The notes under the pieces were generated by a model, which was not told the origin of the DNA, ran no database searches, and saw only the letters and a list, made by a program, of their open reading frames with translations. Shown here piece after piece: positions 21,448-32,665 of a DNA stretch of 64,000 nucleotides (its first letter is position 1; the number at the start of each line of letters is the position of its first letter). The translations under genes and the position numbers were made by a program. The DNA is taken from NCBI GenBank assembly GCA_020698575.1, contig CM036254.1, positions 34,655,393-34,719,392 of the forward strand, written 5' to 3'. Origin of the DNA: Bostrychus sinensis (lineage: Eukaryota; Chordata; Actinopteri; Gobiiformes; Eleotridae).

Positions 21448-21474
21448 TATTTTATTTTATTTTATTTTATTTTC
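21448..21474 (+). repeat. (TTTTA)n microsatellite
   Basis: Five uninterrupted ATTTT units followed by TTCC. Confidence 0.8.
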
Positions 21475-21487
21475 CAAATAACCCCTG

Positions 21488-21537
21488 TATCTTTTTATGT
21501 ACCCCTTGGGGTACTCGTACCACAGTTTAGTACCACT
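21488..21537 (-). mobile_element. hAT end fragment
   Basis: Minus-strand reading CAGTGGTACTAAACTGTGGT followed by ACGAGTACCCCAAGGGG resembles the end of the 19724 element family. No opposite end seen. Confidence 0.4.
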
Positions 21538-21582
21538 GTAGTAGACAGATGATTATGTGTATGTTTATGTGTATTTACTTTG

Positions 21583-21912
21583 TATTTACTGCTATAAGCA
21601 GTATATATATTTTAAAAATAACTCACCCACATATGCCCGGACATATGATGTAAACATATTTAAATCAAATTTAGTTTTATGATAACAATAGTACAGTTAG
21701 TTGTTGAATAGTTGAGTTATTGACAATTAAAACTATATATGACATAATGGCCAAGTTGTTTTTGTTTACATTTTTTTGTTTTGGTTCTGCTGCATTGCCA
21801 ATTGTCCAATCAGAAAAGCAGAAAGTTTGGCAACTCACAGACATCGTTTTGATTTAGACTGCAGTACTGTTTTAAACCAGCATGAGCACATGCTGCTTAC
21901 AGAACCTTTAAA
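21583..21912. mobile_element. TTTAAAGG-type MITE, copy 2
   Basis: Same family and orientation as 5664-5954: GCTATAAGCAGTATAT at the left, ACATAATGGCCAAGTTGTTT in the middle, CATGCTGCTTACAGAACC at the right. The left terminus has decayed, so only the right end is clean. Confidence 0.75.
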
Positions 21913-21938
21913 CTAACTCCAGAATTGTTGTAGACATT

Positions 21939-23171
21939 GGTCCTGTATCAAGAAGCAGGATTAGTCCAAACTCAGAGTATGTTAACCCTGAAAAGTGGGA
22001 AACTCAGAGTTTTGTGTTTCACAGAGAGTTAACCTGAACTCTCAGTTACCATGGTAACTCACTCTGTGAACCTAACCTGGTCTTCCTCTAACCCTGAGTT
22101 TAACCCAGAGTCTGCTCCTGCTGAGGGAGCGCTCTGATTGGACAGTTCACTTCCTCATTCACAAGAACACTGCAGACATTTAACAAAGGACTGAGAAGAG
22201 TTTAAAAGATAATGACATTTATCATATGTAGCCTTACTCATTTAATTTTAACAATGTCAGGTTTAAAAAAAACTTAACAATAAAATACACACTGCACTTA
22301 CAATCTCTAAAATATTGAGATTAGCCAAAAATGGCAGTGTGCAATATCATTTTGATGAAAATGAAGAATAAAAAAGACATAGTATTGTTATGCTTTTATA
22401 TACTCTGAGTACAATATAAATATGTGTTCTTTATTTGGAACCCAGTAATTATTCATGAATCTTTACCCTCCACATCACTTTAATGATAAACCTGAATATA
22501 ACCTCTCCACGGTCACATGACTTCCTTTTCCTCTAAAATGGCCGCCTCCTCTGGTTTTTGCCTGGAAATTCCAGACTCATCCGCCATAGAATCAATTTGA
22601 TTTCTAGCGTGGAGCAAACGGGCAGCGGAGTTAGCCAATCAGAAAATGGCGGACGTGACGTTAACAAAGCGACAAGAAAGTAAGCAATGCGAAAACATTT
22701 TTTTTTTTTTTATAAAGGCTTCTAGTGCTGCAAGCTGCTGTGGTTTTAATGACTCGATATGTTTGTGGTAATTTAAAAGGGAATTTACCGCTGAATGAAA
22801 CAAACTCTGCTTCTCTGTGCGCCACCTTGATTGTTGTTGTTGCGGACGCTGCTCGCGAAGAACACGTGACTTAAATAAGCGAATCAAAATGCACGGTACG
22901 GTTGGGATTTGAGGAAACCACTGCGGACGGCGTGGTGACCAGACTGATATTTCTCTGTAGAATAATACAGAGACATATCAGTCTGGATTTTCCAGGCAAC
23001 TCTGGTTTACCGTTGCTATGGTGAATCCTCTTTTCTTGGCTCCTTTGATAACGGCTCCTCCCCTCTGATAAACTCAAGGTGAATAAATTCCAAACCTGTT
23101 TCTGAGTTGGCCTGGTCTGAGTAGGACCACTCTGAGTTATGACTTAACCTGCAGCAGTGAAACAGGGCCAG
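21939..23171. mobile_element. Harbinger-like non-autonomous element, ~1.2 kb
   Basis: Ends match in inverted orientation: left GGTCCTGTATCAAGAAGCAGG...CCAAACTCAGAGT, right read outward GGCCCTGTTTCACTGCTGCAGG...ATAACTCAGAGT. The subterminal words (TTAACCCTGA, GGTAACTCACTCTGTGAACC) are a familiar fish PIF/Harbinger-type sequence. No Harbinger transposase frame was found. The interior carries a decayed RecQ-helicase-like piece on the minus strand (separate entry). Superfamily assignment is moderate. Confidence 0.65.
22639..22887 (-). pseudogene. RecQ-type helicase N-terminal fragment (decayed)
   Basis: The minus-strand frame contains HIESLKPQQLAALEAFIKKK at codons 43-62, with the match extending to about 22696. 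This resembles the Q-motif helix of RecQ-family helicases, which normally leads into DVF-x-LPTGFGKS (Walker A). Downstream, in a shifted frame, DVFALL can be read, but the P-loop glycines and lysine are missing and a poly-A tract precedes it. It lies inside the Harbinger-like element. Either the element captured a helicase exon or a helicase-bearing repeat inserted. The identification rests on about 20 residues and is tentative. Confidence 0.35.
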
Positions 23172-23970
23172 AGACTTGTACCACATGTTTTGGTTTTCTG
23201 CACACCGCTGTAGTACTGATATTGTACTGAAGCTAGCTGAGGATAAGAGAGGAATCTGTTGTTTAAAGGTGCAAAAACATTTCCTGTCTCCCTCAGTGCT
23301 GCTTCCTGTATCCCACTGCTGTAGTTGCAGAAGTCTGAATATGTGTAGAATATTTGGCATCCCACTGTCTGCCTGTGTATCTGCTTGTCCCAGATTCACA
23401 CAGAGCTCATGGGCACTTAGCCTGTTCAAATGTGGGGCCCTTTACTAATTAAGTCCCAGAACAACATCTTCCCAAAGCTAACCGCAGGACTTCCATTCGA
23501 CCTGTTTTTGAGAACCGTGCCTCTTCCCCCGAGGGAGGGCTGCGTACGCTGGTGTTAAGCATGTATTAGTGAGGAAGCGAGGGTTTCTGGCTTAAAATAC
23601 TACTCTGGAAAAATGTGAGGGGAATTTGAAAACAAGATCCAGAAAGCATAAGGTTTAGTTTTGCAAAAAAAAAGTGAAATACATGATGTGGTTGAGGTTA
23701 AACTTAAATGTGGAACCATGGGAAACAGCCTTGGAGTGAATAAATATGTTGTGTTTGCTGCAGATAACATAAGTGATGTGACTACTATTCATTTAGCGTT
23801 TGGCTTAATTCACAGTTCTCCTGTTGTTCACATGCGCCCCCTTCAGTCTATAGGTGGCAACTGTTGTGAGGTATCGTGAGAAGTATGATTGAACTTCTCA
23901 TTTAAAAAGTCAAACATTTTACTTTAGAATTTGTGTTTTTGTGTCTTCACGACTTTTATGGGTTTAAAGC
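23172..23970. other. Low-copy intron, nothing definite
   Basis: Moderately GC-balanced at 23440-23540. A 137-codon minus-strand frame ends inside the Harbinger end and spans low-copy DNA with no recognised domain. Confidence 0.3.
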
Positions 23971-23977
23971 ACATACA

Positions 23978-24537
23978 CATTGTAAAAGAAATGTTGCAAA
24001 AACTCAAGACAACAGGATCCCTTGAGATTTTTGGGGGGCAACCTCAACAACTAATATTTTTTGTTCACATAATTTAACATTTATATGTCTAAAAACCTTC
24101 AATTTTTACTGACTCATTACTTTTTAACTGGTCTTACAGCCAACTTACTATCCATTGTTCAGAAACAGTATTAGTATTGATAATAATAAAAATTTAATGT
24201 ATTAAATTTAACAATGAATTGCAACTCTGATTTTTTTTTTAAATAAACAGCAGCAACAACAGAGATTGAAATTGTGAATACAAAAAAGAAAGAAGATGTA
24301 AGATGAGTTTTAAGAAAAATAATAGTGAGTAAAGCTTAATATTGAAGGCTTTTAGACATATGAACATCAAATTAGGTGAACAAAAAAAAAAAAACAAGTT
24401 GAAAGCTTGAGATTTTAAGTTGGCCCCCAAACTCACAAATTTGGGGGGATCCTGTTGCCTGTTTTTGAGCTTTCATAACTTTTTTGTTTGTTTGTTGGTT
24501 TGTTTTTGTTGTTGTTTTGTTTTTACTCTTTACAGTG
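23978..24537. mobile_element. Palindromic MITE with CAYTGTAAA ends, copy 1
   Basis: Arms are inverted: CAGGATCCCTTGAGATTT, TTGTTCACATAATTTAAC and the following sequence match the reverse complement of 24300-24475. Termini CATTGTAAAAG and, read from the other end, CACTGTAAAGAG. No coding potential. Confidence 0.8.
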
Positions 24538-24666
24538 CATCACTAGCATCTTGCATCAACAGTATAAGTAAAGCAATTATTTATTCAAGTATAAACTGAG
24601 CTAATAGCTTGAGCAATGATGTAAAACAGTGTAGGGCTGTCTCATTTCATGGGGGTGTATTGTCCT

Positions 24667-25136
24667 CCCTGTAAAAAAAAAAAAAAAAAAAAAAAAGTTG
24701 TGGAAACTCAAAAACTGAAGGCAAAATTTTTAAGTTTTGGGGCCAACTCAAAATCTCAAGTTTTCAACAACGAATATTTTTGTTCACCTAATTTGATGTT
24801 CATACGTCCAAAAACTTTAAATTTGAAGTTGTTGTTTTATTTACTCATTTTACTGCCGTCTGTCCAATCCATTGTTTAGAAAAGGTATTATTATTTATAA
24901 TAATAAAAACTAAATTATTATTACTAAAGTAACAAAAGAATAATACTTTTTCTGAACAATGGATAGTCAGTGTGCTGTAAGATGAGTTAAAAATACATAC
25001 TGATAGAGAGTAAAAGTTAAAACTGAAAGATTAGATTAGACATATGAATGTCAAATTAAGTGAACAAAAATGATTGAGATTTTGAATTGGCTCCAAAACT
25101 TTTTTTTTTATTTTTTTTTATTTTTTTTATACAATG
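24667..25136. mobile_element. Palindromic MITE with CAYTGTAAA ends, copy 2
   Basis: Same family immediately downstream of copy 1. Inverted arms share TTTTTGTTCACCTAATTTGA and CTCAAAATCTCAA words, and the CCATTGTTYAGAAAA words meet near the centre (about 24900). The left terminus is expanded into a poly-A run at about 24673-24696. Confidence 0.8.
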
Positions 25137-25440
25137 TACCTCTTACCCCTCTGTTTTAAGGGCCAAGGGGAAGAGGAAGGGTTAGGAATGAGAAATGGGA
25201 TTAATTTGGACATTCTTAGTCAAAATATGATAACTTTAAATGAAAAAGTGTGTGTGAGTGTCTGCAGCATCATTTGCTTTAATGTTCTCAAGATAAGGTC
25301 AGACAAAGGAGCAAGTGCTTGAAATCTACCATGGCATTTTGCAGACAAAAAGGAGTAAAACAAACACCTCATGTTAAGTACATATTCTTTTCAGACAGAA
25401 AATATCAAAAAACAAACCTTATCTGTAATAACTGAAGACG
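25137..25440. other. Intron, nothing recognised
   Basis: No repeat or coding signature seen. Confidence 0.3.
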
Positions 25441-25715
25441 CAGAGTGAATGGAGACAAGAGTGTGTGCGCCCGAGGTGTAGGTGACTATTCTCCTCTCTC
25501 CGTTTCCATGGCAACCCAAAGTGTGGAGTAGAAATGCTTTCAGCCTTCACTCGGTGATGTGCCGGGGCCGGCCTTGATCACAGTTACAGAAGAGCCGCAC
25601 ACCCAGAGTGATCCGCTCAGGTTTATGCTGCAGCCGTGAGGTTTCAAAGCAGCGTTTAGAGCCGCGCCGAGCTCTCAGCCGCGCCGGCAGAGTGCTGTGG
25701 ATGGAAATGTAGTCA
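25440..25715. promoter_or_regulatory. Candidate GC-richer regulatory block
   Basis: A repeat-free island in AT-rich intron with clustered CpG (GCCGGGGCCGGCC near 25561; AGAGCCGCGCCGAGC near 25658). No open frame of interest. Could be a CpG-rich enhancer. Confidence 0.35.
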
Positions 25716-25991
25716 AAGTAAGAGGAGGTAGTGAGGGTTAGGGGCCTCTACAAAAGCCACACACACATATGTAGGCATTTCACTGAGATATGGGAAGTGT
25801 AATAGTGAAATAGGCTTGCTATGGGTGAATTTGTCTTTTATCTTGTAAAATGTTATGGTACTTAAGCTAATTGAAATTAATCTTTATAATATTATTCATA
25901 TAGGGTTGTTTGCCTGTGGGAATACCTTATTTCTTGGTGGCATGAAAAAAGTTACTTGAAACATTATTCAGATACCTGTGTCATGACATAT

Positions 25992-26161
25992 ATTAGGGGT
26001 GTAACAGTACACGTGGTTGTAGTGAATTGTTTCGGTGCAGCATGTTTGGTTCAGCTCACTTGTGTACCTTTTTGATCATATTTATAATTAAATGTAATGA
26101 TTTAGTGCAAGCTTACACGCAGCGGAACAAAATTTCACACGTGAGTTTCTGGCCCGATGCT
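25992..26161 (+). mobile_element. Probable hAT left end, interrupted
   Basis: TAGGGGTGTAACAGTACACG is a hAT-type start. Sequence resuming after the palindrome (26994: TAAGTGATGGACTGCATG...ACCGTTACC) may be its continuation. The right end was not found. Confidence 0.4.
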
Positions 26162-26993
26162 ATAGACCCTTTTCATGTGACATCAGACAACTTCCGCTTT
26201 GAGACGATGGGATGTATCTTCAGTTCCGGTGCCTCCCATAAGAAATTCACCCAGACTTTTTTAAAATTGCCGTTTACAAAGTTTACACAATATACAGCGA
26301 TTTTCAAATGAATATTTACTCACAAAATGTTCAAAACTTGCGAAAGGATATTAATTCTTCAACGAAGGATACTTGGATTATGAAGTGAGTGCTTTGTTAT
26401 GTAGCTAGATAGCGTTAGCAACATGGCTAAGTGATAGAGCTGCGCTATAAAACAGTGTTAGATCATGTCATGATCTGAGTTTATCTGAATATTTGACAAT
26501 CTGCTTATCAGGAAATACCACTGGATAGTACTACAGTATATTTTCATTTAGTAAAGCTCTGTGCTCGAACACTGACTCTGCTGTAGTGATCAATCTGTGA
26601 CAAAATAATAGACTTTTCAGGTCTAATTAGAAGTTCATTGCAGTACTATGCAGTGAGCCCCTCAGACAAGCAGATTGTCATTCATTTAGATCGTAACATA
26701 ATCTAATATTGTTTTATCGCACACCCCGTTAGACCTATTGCTAACGCTACAGCATTAACAACTACTAGCTTTAGCTACAAGACAAAACACTTACCTTCAT
26801 AATCAAATAAGTAACCCTCAATGAAAAATGTATATCCTTTTTCGAGTTTCTGTACATCATGTAGCCTTATATTTGGCCAATTTTTAAGACTCCGAGTAAA
26901 TTCCTTACTGGCGAGCAGCAGCACCGGAAATGAAGATACATCCCATCGTCTCAAAACGGAAGTTGTCTGACGTCATCGTGAAAAGGGCCTATT
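26162..26993. mobile_element. Large palindromic element, ~830 bp
   Basis: Termini ATAGACCCTTTTCATGTGAC and, from the right, ATAGGCCCTTTTCACGATGA. Both continue CAGACAACTTCCG and GAGACGATGGGATGTATCTTC, giving about 75 bp of near-perfect inverted repeat. Inner words also pair (GATTATGAAG.GAGTG, GTAGCTA...GCGTTAGCAA, GACAATCTGCTTRTC), so the whole element is a decayed palindrome centred near 26577. No transposase. Superfamily unknown. Confidence 0.88.
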
Positions 26994-27117
26994 AAGTGAT
27001 GGACTGCATGCACCGTTACCATGGCAAACATGAAGCCATACTTCCCCCGTCAAAATCAATGACAGGCAAAGACAAGTGGATAAGACGAGAGTCGTGTGTG
27101 GACATTGTTCCACGGAG

Positions 27118-27470
27118 ATTTGTTTATTTGTTTATTTGTTTATTTAAAATGGATCCCCATTAGTTACTACCAAAGTAGCAACTAGTCTTCCTGGGGTCCA
27201 TGGCATAAAGAAACACCATACAAAATTCAACAATACATACAAAAAAAATACTTTATAACTTACTTTTTAACTAGTTACTGTACAAGAAACACAACAGTAG
27301 TACTATCAAACATGAAAACAGTAATCAGATAATATGACTAAAGAGCCGGACTTTTGTGTAGTCTCTTTCTAAGATTATTTTTAAAACATCTTGTAGCCTC
27401 ATTGTTCCACAGAGATGAGGTCTGCAGCAGGCAACATGTCCAAAAACAGCATCACCTGACTGTAAAAGTC
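27118..27470 (-). mobile_element. LINE 3' end (minus strand)
   Basis: Starts with a GTTTATTT microsatellite-type tail, then AAATGGATCCCCATTAGTTA, CTTCCTGGGGTCCATGG and, farther in, CATTGTTCCACAGAGATGAG. These are the 3' untranslated words of a common fish LINE. No RT coding sequence remains. Confidence 0.6.
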
Positions 27471-27535
27471 ATGGCAGATTACACATTTAAGCCTTTATTA
27501 TGTCATTCAGATTGAGCTAAAGCAATAACCCTCAT

Positions 27536-27775
27536 GGACACATGGTTTAGTCCTGGTGTAACAGGTTTAGACCAGGTTTAGGCTTTGTTTAGACCAGATT
27601 GAGTCCTGGTTTAATCCTGGATTAGTCCTGATTTAGACATGGTTTAGTTTTATGGTGTAATAGGTTTAGACCGGGTTTAGGCTTGATTTAGATGTGATTT
27701 AGTCCTCGTTTAGTGTTGGATTAGTCCTTGTTTATTCTGGGTGTAACAGGTTTAGTCCTGGTTTAGTGTGAATAT
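27536..27775 (+). repeat. Degenerate GGTTTAGTCCTGG minisatellite
   Basis: About 20 diverged units of 10-14 bp based on GGTTTAGWCCTGG/GGATTAGTCCTGA. Related runs occur at 20572, 33340-33375 (inverted) and 47880-48045. Confidence 0.8.
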
Positions 27776-28129
27776 GTGAAGATAATAAATATGTTCAGAC
27801 ATTCAAATAAAGTAATGAAAATGTTTTTTTCACTTGGTATTTCATTTCATTTTTCTTACTCAGTTTTATTTAATCTGAAAGCAATAGTTGGAGGTACTTA
27901 GCTATAAAAATAGATATACAGCATCGGGGGTCTAACTGAAAAAAGTTTGAAAATCACTTGTTTAAGGTCTACCAGTGTAAGAAAACACTGCGACTAGTTG
28001 TATCTAAGTTAACATGGGGGCGAGTGAAGAAAAAAGGAACTTGTCTCCATAATAAATGAACGTGGCAGTGATATGGTAATTCTCCAAACAGATGCATTAG
28101 GCGTGCGAGTGTGTATTAAAAACCTGACA

Positions 28130-28950
28130 TAAAAAGCTAAATTGTCCGTTGCTCGGCTTGCAGTTAGACATTAATTTAGTCTCATCAACAAACCGCTGAC
28201 AAATTTCACCCATGGCCCAGGATCAATGCATAATCTCGCTCAATTTGTGTTCGCTGCAAATTGAGACAAATCAGGCTGTAAAAAAAAAATAAAAAGTGGG
28301 ATCAAGCCTGACGTTCAACAGCCATAAACAGAAGCCATTTTGTGCCGCCATTTGTCACCAAACTGAATCATTTTTATACGCCAGATGAAAAGACGATCCC
28401 TTTTGCAACGATTTTTCTCTTTGTGTCATCACTCAGCTATCAAGGGCCAGGATGGGACGGTTGTAAAAATGAGAGCCGGCAATTGTCCCCGAGAGCTCTC
28501 TCTTCGGTCGCGCGTTTGTCGACCCGCAGGAGGTGGAGGGGTGAGGGTGGGGGGGTCAGCATGAGTCATGAGGAGATCTGTTCCACGTGCACGCTCCTCA
28601 CACCGGCCCCGCTAGCCCCCGGAGGCGTCCTGGTCAGCCGTTCAATCACCAGTGCTCAGCTAACCAGGAAATGAGCCAGGCCCTGAGATAATATTTTCTC
28701 AACTCGGCAAGAAGCCAATAAGAGGTCGAGGAGATTAATGACTTTTTTAGCAATAAGCAGGATTTTTTCCAAAGCCCAATCGATCTCATAATTTCAGATG
28801 ATGTATGGTTTTATAATGTGTATAACTCCACTGGCATCATATATTTAAGAGAGGGGGGTGTTCGGGATGCACCATATTAGCAGCGCAATTGGATTTATTT
28901 TCCACCTTTCTTATTACGATGAGCAATTATGATTTTCTTATCATTTATAT
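28130..28950. promoter_or_regulatory. Strong candidate intronic enhancer / conserved block
   Basis: The longest repeat-free, compositionally distinct stretch in the downstream intron (about 800 bp). Sites seen include TTAATTTAG (28170), GCCATAAAC (28321, caudal/Hox-like), a perfect AP-1 site TGAGTCA (28562-28568), GAGATTAATGAC (28730), CCCAATCGAT (28775) and GCAATTATGA (28924), plus a CpG-rich centre at 28500-28640. The 110-codon frame at 28342-28674 shows no domain, and I reject it as coding. Enhancer status is inference. Confidence 0.5.
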
Positions 28951-29029
28951 AAAGAAGTAAGGTACGAGTCATTTTGTCCAGAAGATGTTTAGCCAAGTAG
29001 GGTGAAAAATGTAACTGAAAAGCAAATGA

Positions 29030-29125
29030 ATCCAAGGCGCTCTGACTGTTTCGCTGTTATTGAAACATGGATAATGAATTAAAACCAAAACATTTCAGGT
29101 CAAAGGCTTTCCTCAGGGAGCACAG
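29030..29125 (-). repeat. Interspersed repeat 'CTGAGGAAAGCCTTTGA', minus copy
   Basis: Reverse complement of the 11205-11330 family: read on the minus strand it has CCTGAGGAAAGCCTTTGACC, then ATCCATGTTTCAATAA and GAAACAGTCAGAGCGCCTTG. Confidence 0.75.
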
Positions 29126-29149
29126 CCAAACTCAGAACATGTGTGTTTT

Positions 29150-29560
29150 TGGTGGCGTTTGTCTGTCTGTCTGTCTGTCTGTGTATTAGCAACATAACTC
29201 AAAAAGTTATGGACAGATTTGGATTACATTTTTAGGAAATGTCAGAAATGGAATAAGGAAGGGGGTGATCTGGATCACGATGTGGATCCTGGAATTTTTT
29301 AAAGGATTCTTTACTACTGGGAGATGGGGCTAATTTTGCCATTACAGCTTCTAACTCAATAAATAATGCCCAGCATCATTGGCAAGTAATTCCAAGATGG
29401 TTCTAAATATATAGGGTGTACATATTCCAACTAACACCAAATGAAAGATGAGGGTTTTCTCTTTCAGTAGTATGTTCACAGATTTGATGTATCTTTAATA
29501 CTTATTGAGCTAGATCCAGGCCTTTAGGGGTTTTCTCAGGTGAGTGACCCTATGGCTTGG
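29150..29560 (+). repeat. Interspersed repeat beginning with (TCTG)n
   Basis: GTTTGTCTGTCTGTCTGTCT followed by AACTCAAAAAGTTATGGACA, AGGAAATGTCAGAAATGG and GATCTGGATCACGATG: a familiar fish repeat of unknown class. Confidence 0.55.
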
Positions 29561-29579
29561 TCTGCACTCTCCAAGTGCT

Positions 29580-30454
29580 TCTAATTATTATATAGGGAGG
29601 GACATAAGGAAACTCCCTCTCCATTGAGATTTTTGTAAATATCTATTATACTTGTAGTAAATGTGGTAAAGAATGCACAACTGGCAACTAAAGCATAAGA
29701 AATGCATGCAGACCTGCATACTATAGCGCCTACATGTGTCTGCATACAGTAAATAGGAAATGCACAAGTCATAAACAGAATTTCAGAGATAATAATACAC
29801 ATAAATAATTCTAATGTTGCACAAAACAGGCACAATAGGCTAATCCTCCAGCTCTGTACTCCTGACCAGGATCCTGAGAAGGGTCCCCAGGTGCTGCACC
29901 ATGGCTCCCCACTGCTCCTGACAGGTTGCCCCAGCTGCAGTGGTAGGATGGGGCAAATGTAGAGAACAAATTTGCCCATGGGGACAATAAAGTCTACCTT
30001 AACCTAACATCTCTAGTCACTTGACTGGCATAGAGTTAAAAAAAAAAAAAAAAAAAAAAGGTGTTTTATCTATTCATAACCCAACAAAATGAGAGAACTA
30101 GATCCATGCACAGTTCTGTGAGCAGCAGACAGGAGTTTCCCCTGCACTGATTACTGAGTGTGGAGCTGGAGTCCAGACTGAAACTTACAATAACATTGTC
30201 TATCCCCTCTCTAATTTGCTTGAAATATTACTGTTGCTATTGTTTAAAAAACTTAAACTTGCATTTACACTGCAAAAAGTCATTATTGGAATTAGTTAAA
30301 ATGACCAGTAGTGTTAGAAAATTCCACTTACCCCATTGGAAGATATTTTTGCTTTAAAAATGGTTTAAACAAGTCAAATAATCTAGCCTAAAAGTAGATA
30401 AATCCAAAAATTATTTAAATCTAGATTATATACTATAGATTAAATTCAGATTAT
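29580..30454. other. Intron, nothing definite
   Basis: Poly-A at about 30039-30059. A 132-codon minus-strand frame at 29581-29979 has cysteine- and hydrophobic-rich content but no family signature. Nothing else seen. Confidence 0.3.
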
Positions 30455-30873
30455 AATTCAATTCAATTCAGATTTATTTGTATAGCCCAATATCACAACA
30501 AAAGTCGCCTCAAAGGGCTTCACAAACAGTTGATCAAACATAAACACACAATCAGACTTAACACACAATCAGCACAAACAATAACTACACTAAACTAAAC
30601 AGACCCAGGACACTCCTGTCCTTAGACCCTCCTTCTCGGTAAGGAAAAACTCCTAAAAAAAAACAGCTACAGGAAAAAAGAAGAAATTTTATGGAGCCCA
30701 TATTGAAGGAGAGATCCTCTCCCAGGACGGACAGGCAATGCATCTAGGAGTTAGTTCATTAGCTCATCTATGGGATCATAGATCAGCTCTGTAAGGATTC
30801 ATCCAGGGAGTGGGGTGAGATAGGTTGAGGAAGTCCATAGGATGCAGCAGGTGGCCTCATCCAGACAGGTGAG
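30454..30873 (+). repeat. Interspersed repeat 'TTTATTTGTATAG', copy 2
   Basis: Same family and orientation as 4018-4394, with a cleaner AATTCAATTCAATTCAG start. It carries a 37-bp extra segment (CACAATCAGACTTAACACAC and following) relative to copy 1. Confidence 0.8.
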
Positions 30874-30879
30874 TTTATA

Positions 30880-32400
30880 ATATGAATTTAAGTCATTTTA
30901 ACTAATGCCGATAATGATTTATTTATTTATTTTTCAGTGTAAAGACTCTACCTTGCATCGTTCCACTTTAAGTGCCTCTATTTTGCAGCAATCACTTTGG
31001 CAGCCATGTCATGATAGGTTACTGTTATATCCTATAGTGATCCGTACAACGTATTTATAGATAAGCAAAAAGTATGTAAAACAATGAGTAATCATTATTA
31101 GATCAGATCAATGTGGCAGACGTTTTCAAGAATCCACTGTCACAATGTGTATAGTTGGTCTATTTAAAGCACACTGAATACTTTGTGTACATTCTCTGGT
31201 GTGTTATCAGCAGAGGACGTACAAGTGAGTGAGCCGCTGGGTAAACATGCTCTGTGTAGTCAACACATTTATTTGTTCCACAAATATGTTCAGACATGAC
31301 AGCTGACAACAGTGGCTAAGCATTTTTATCACAGTGTATACAATAGCACAGTGTTAGTTTAGCACATTCTACTGAGTGATGCAACTTGTGCTTTTGTCCA
31401 CTCTCATTTGTTTTCAATTCATTTTTAATTCAATGAGTTTATGGCAAAATGTGATGTTGAGTGGTGTTGAGGGAGATAGTTCTACATTAGACATATGACC
31501 AAAAAAGAGGCTGGAACCATGATGACCTGTTGGAAATCTTTGATTATATTTAGATGATGCCAGCATAGGTTCTTTACCTTCAGCCACCTCGGCACTCTTT
31601 TAAGCTTTTTCAAATGCATTTTTTGCTTTAATTTTAGCATTTCTTATGTTAGGGTGATGATATTTGACAAAGATGTTCATTAATAAAAGATTTTTTGAAT
31701 TCCAGCATTGCAACTGAAAAAAAGAAAATGTAAATGGTTTACTAAAGCTCTTTTTGGTCCCATTGACTCTTGAGTATTAAAAATACTTATTTTCACTCTA
31801 ACATTTCTGTATTACAATGGCAGTAAATTATGTTAATTCCTCTGTAACCCTCTCAGTCAGAGGCTAAAAAAATTCACAAACAAAAAATCACCACCAGATC
31901 CACCATTTTCTCATTGCATTGTGGGGAAAAATTCCCTTATAATTCCTAATAGATAACACTGACTGTAGCCCAGCTCTTTTAGAGTGTAAGAGGAAGAATG
32001 TGAGTTTAAAATCAGTGTTAGGACTAATCAGACTGCACGAACAAAAAACACTTTGCATCTTTAAATAGTAAACAATTCATGTTTAATTTACAAATGTGTA
32101 GAATTATGTAAACAAACTGGCATTTAGGGGGTTTAAATATGAAAATGAGTTCACTTTTGCTGTTTGATGAGGACGGGGTTAATAATTTTTTTTTTTTTTT
32201 TAAAGGAGGCCCTTAGGGTTAACATTTTCAAACCTTAATAGTTCCACATGACTTGATACACAAATTCATATGTAGCAAAATAAGTGTACTAAGTACAAAT
32301 GTACAGTTTGTGCATATTCCAGCAGTGTGGTAGATGACACAATGAGACCAATTACAGTTCATGGACCACAGAGCAAAATCCCCTTTTTTGTGAAATTATT
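30880..32400. other. AT-rich intron, nothing recognised
   Basis: About 1.5 kb without a repeat family, RNA gene or coding frame that I can identify; only short poly-T/A runs (near 32188). Confidence 0.35.
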
Positions 32401-32404
32401 ACTG

Positions 32405-32665
32405 AGTGTTTTAAAAGCACCACCAGAACCAACAGGGGACAAAAGAAAGCACTTAACACCGTTAATCAGGTCAGAGAAGTTATTAAATTAGCTCTGCTTC
32501 CATATTCGTAAGACAAACTGATAAACGGCTGTAATAAGCCAGTTCCAAATCAACCACTTCCCTCCGAGTGAGGAACCAATCTTGTTTTTGAAAGAAAGTA
32601 GTAAAGGCTGGCTCAGCAGGCTGGGTTTCTGCAGCATCTCCACTAAACCCCTGGTCAAAGACTTT
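32405..32665 (-). mobile_element. Unclassified element 'E', partial copy 1
   Basis: Minus strand matches the left part of the 51447-52330 copy: GGTTCCTCACTCGGAGGGAA, then AACTTCTCTGACCTGATTAACGG and AAGTGCTTTCTTTTGTCCCC. Diverged, about 260 bp retained. Confidence 0.6.

Noticed and set aside
28342..28674. 110-codon frame
   Set aside because: No recognisable protein; the Arg/Gly-rich part reflects the CpG-rich core of the regulatory candidate.
29581..29979. 132-codon minus-strand frame
   Set aside because: No conserved motif or splice sites; ends in low-complexity intron.
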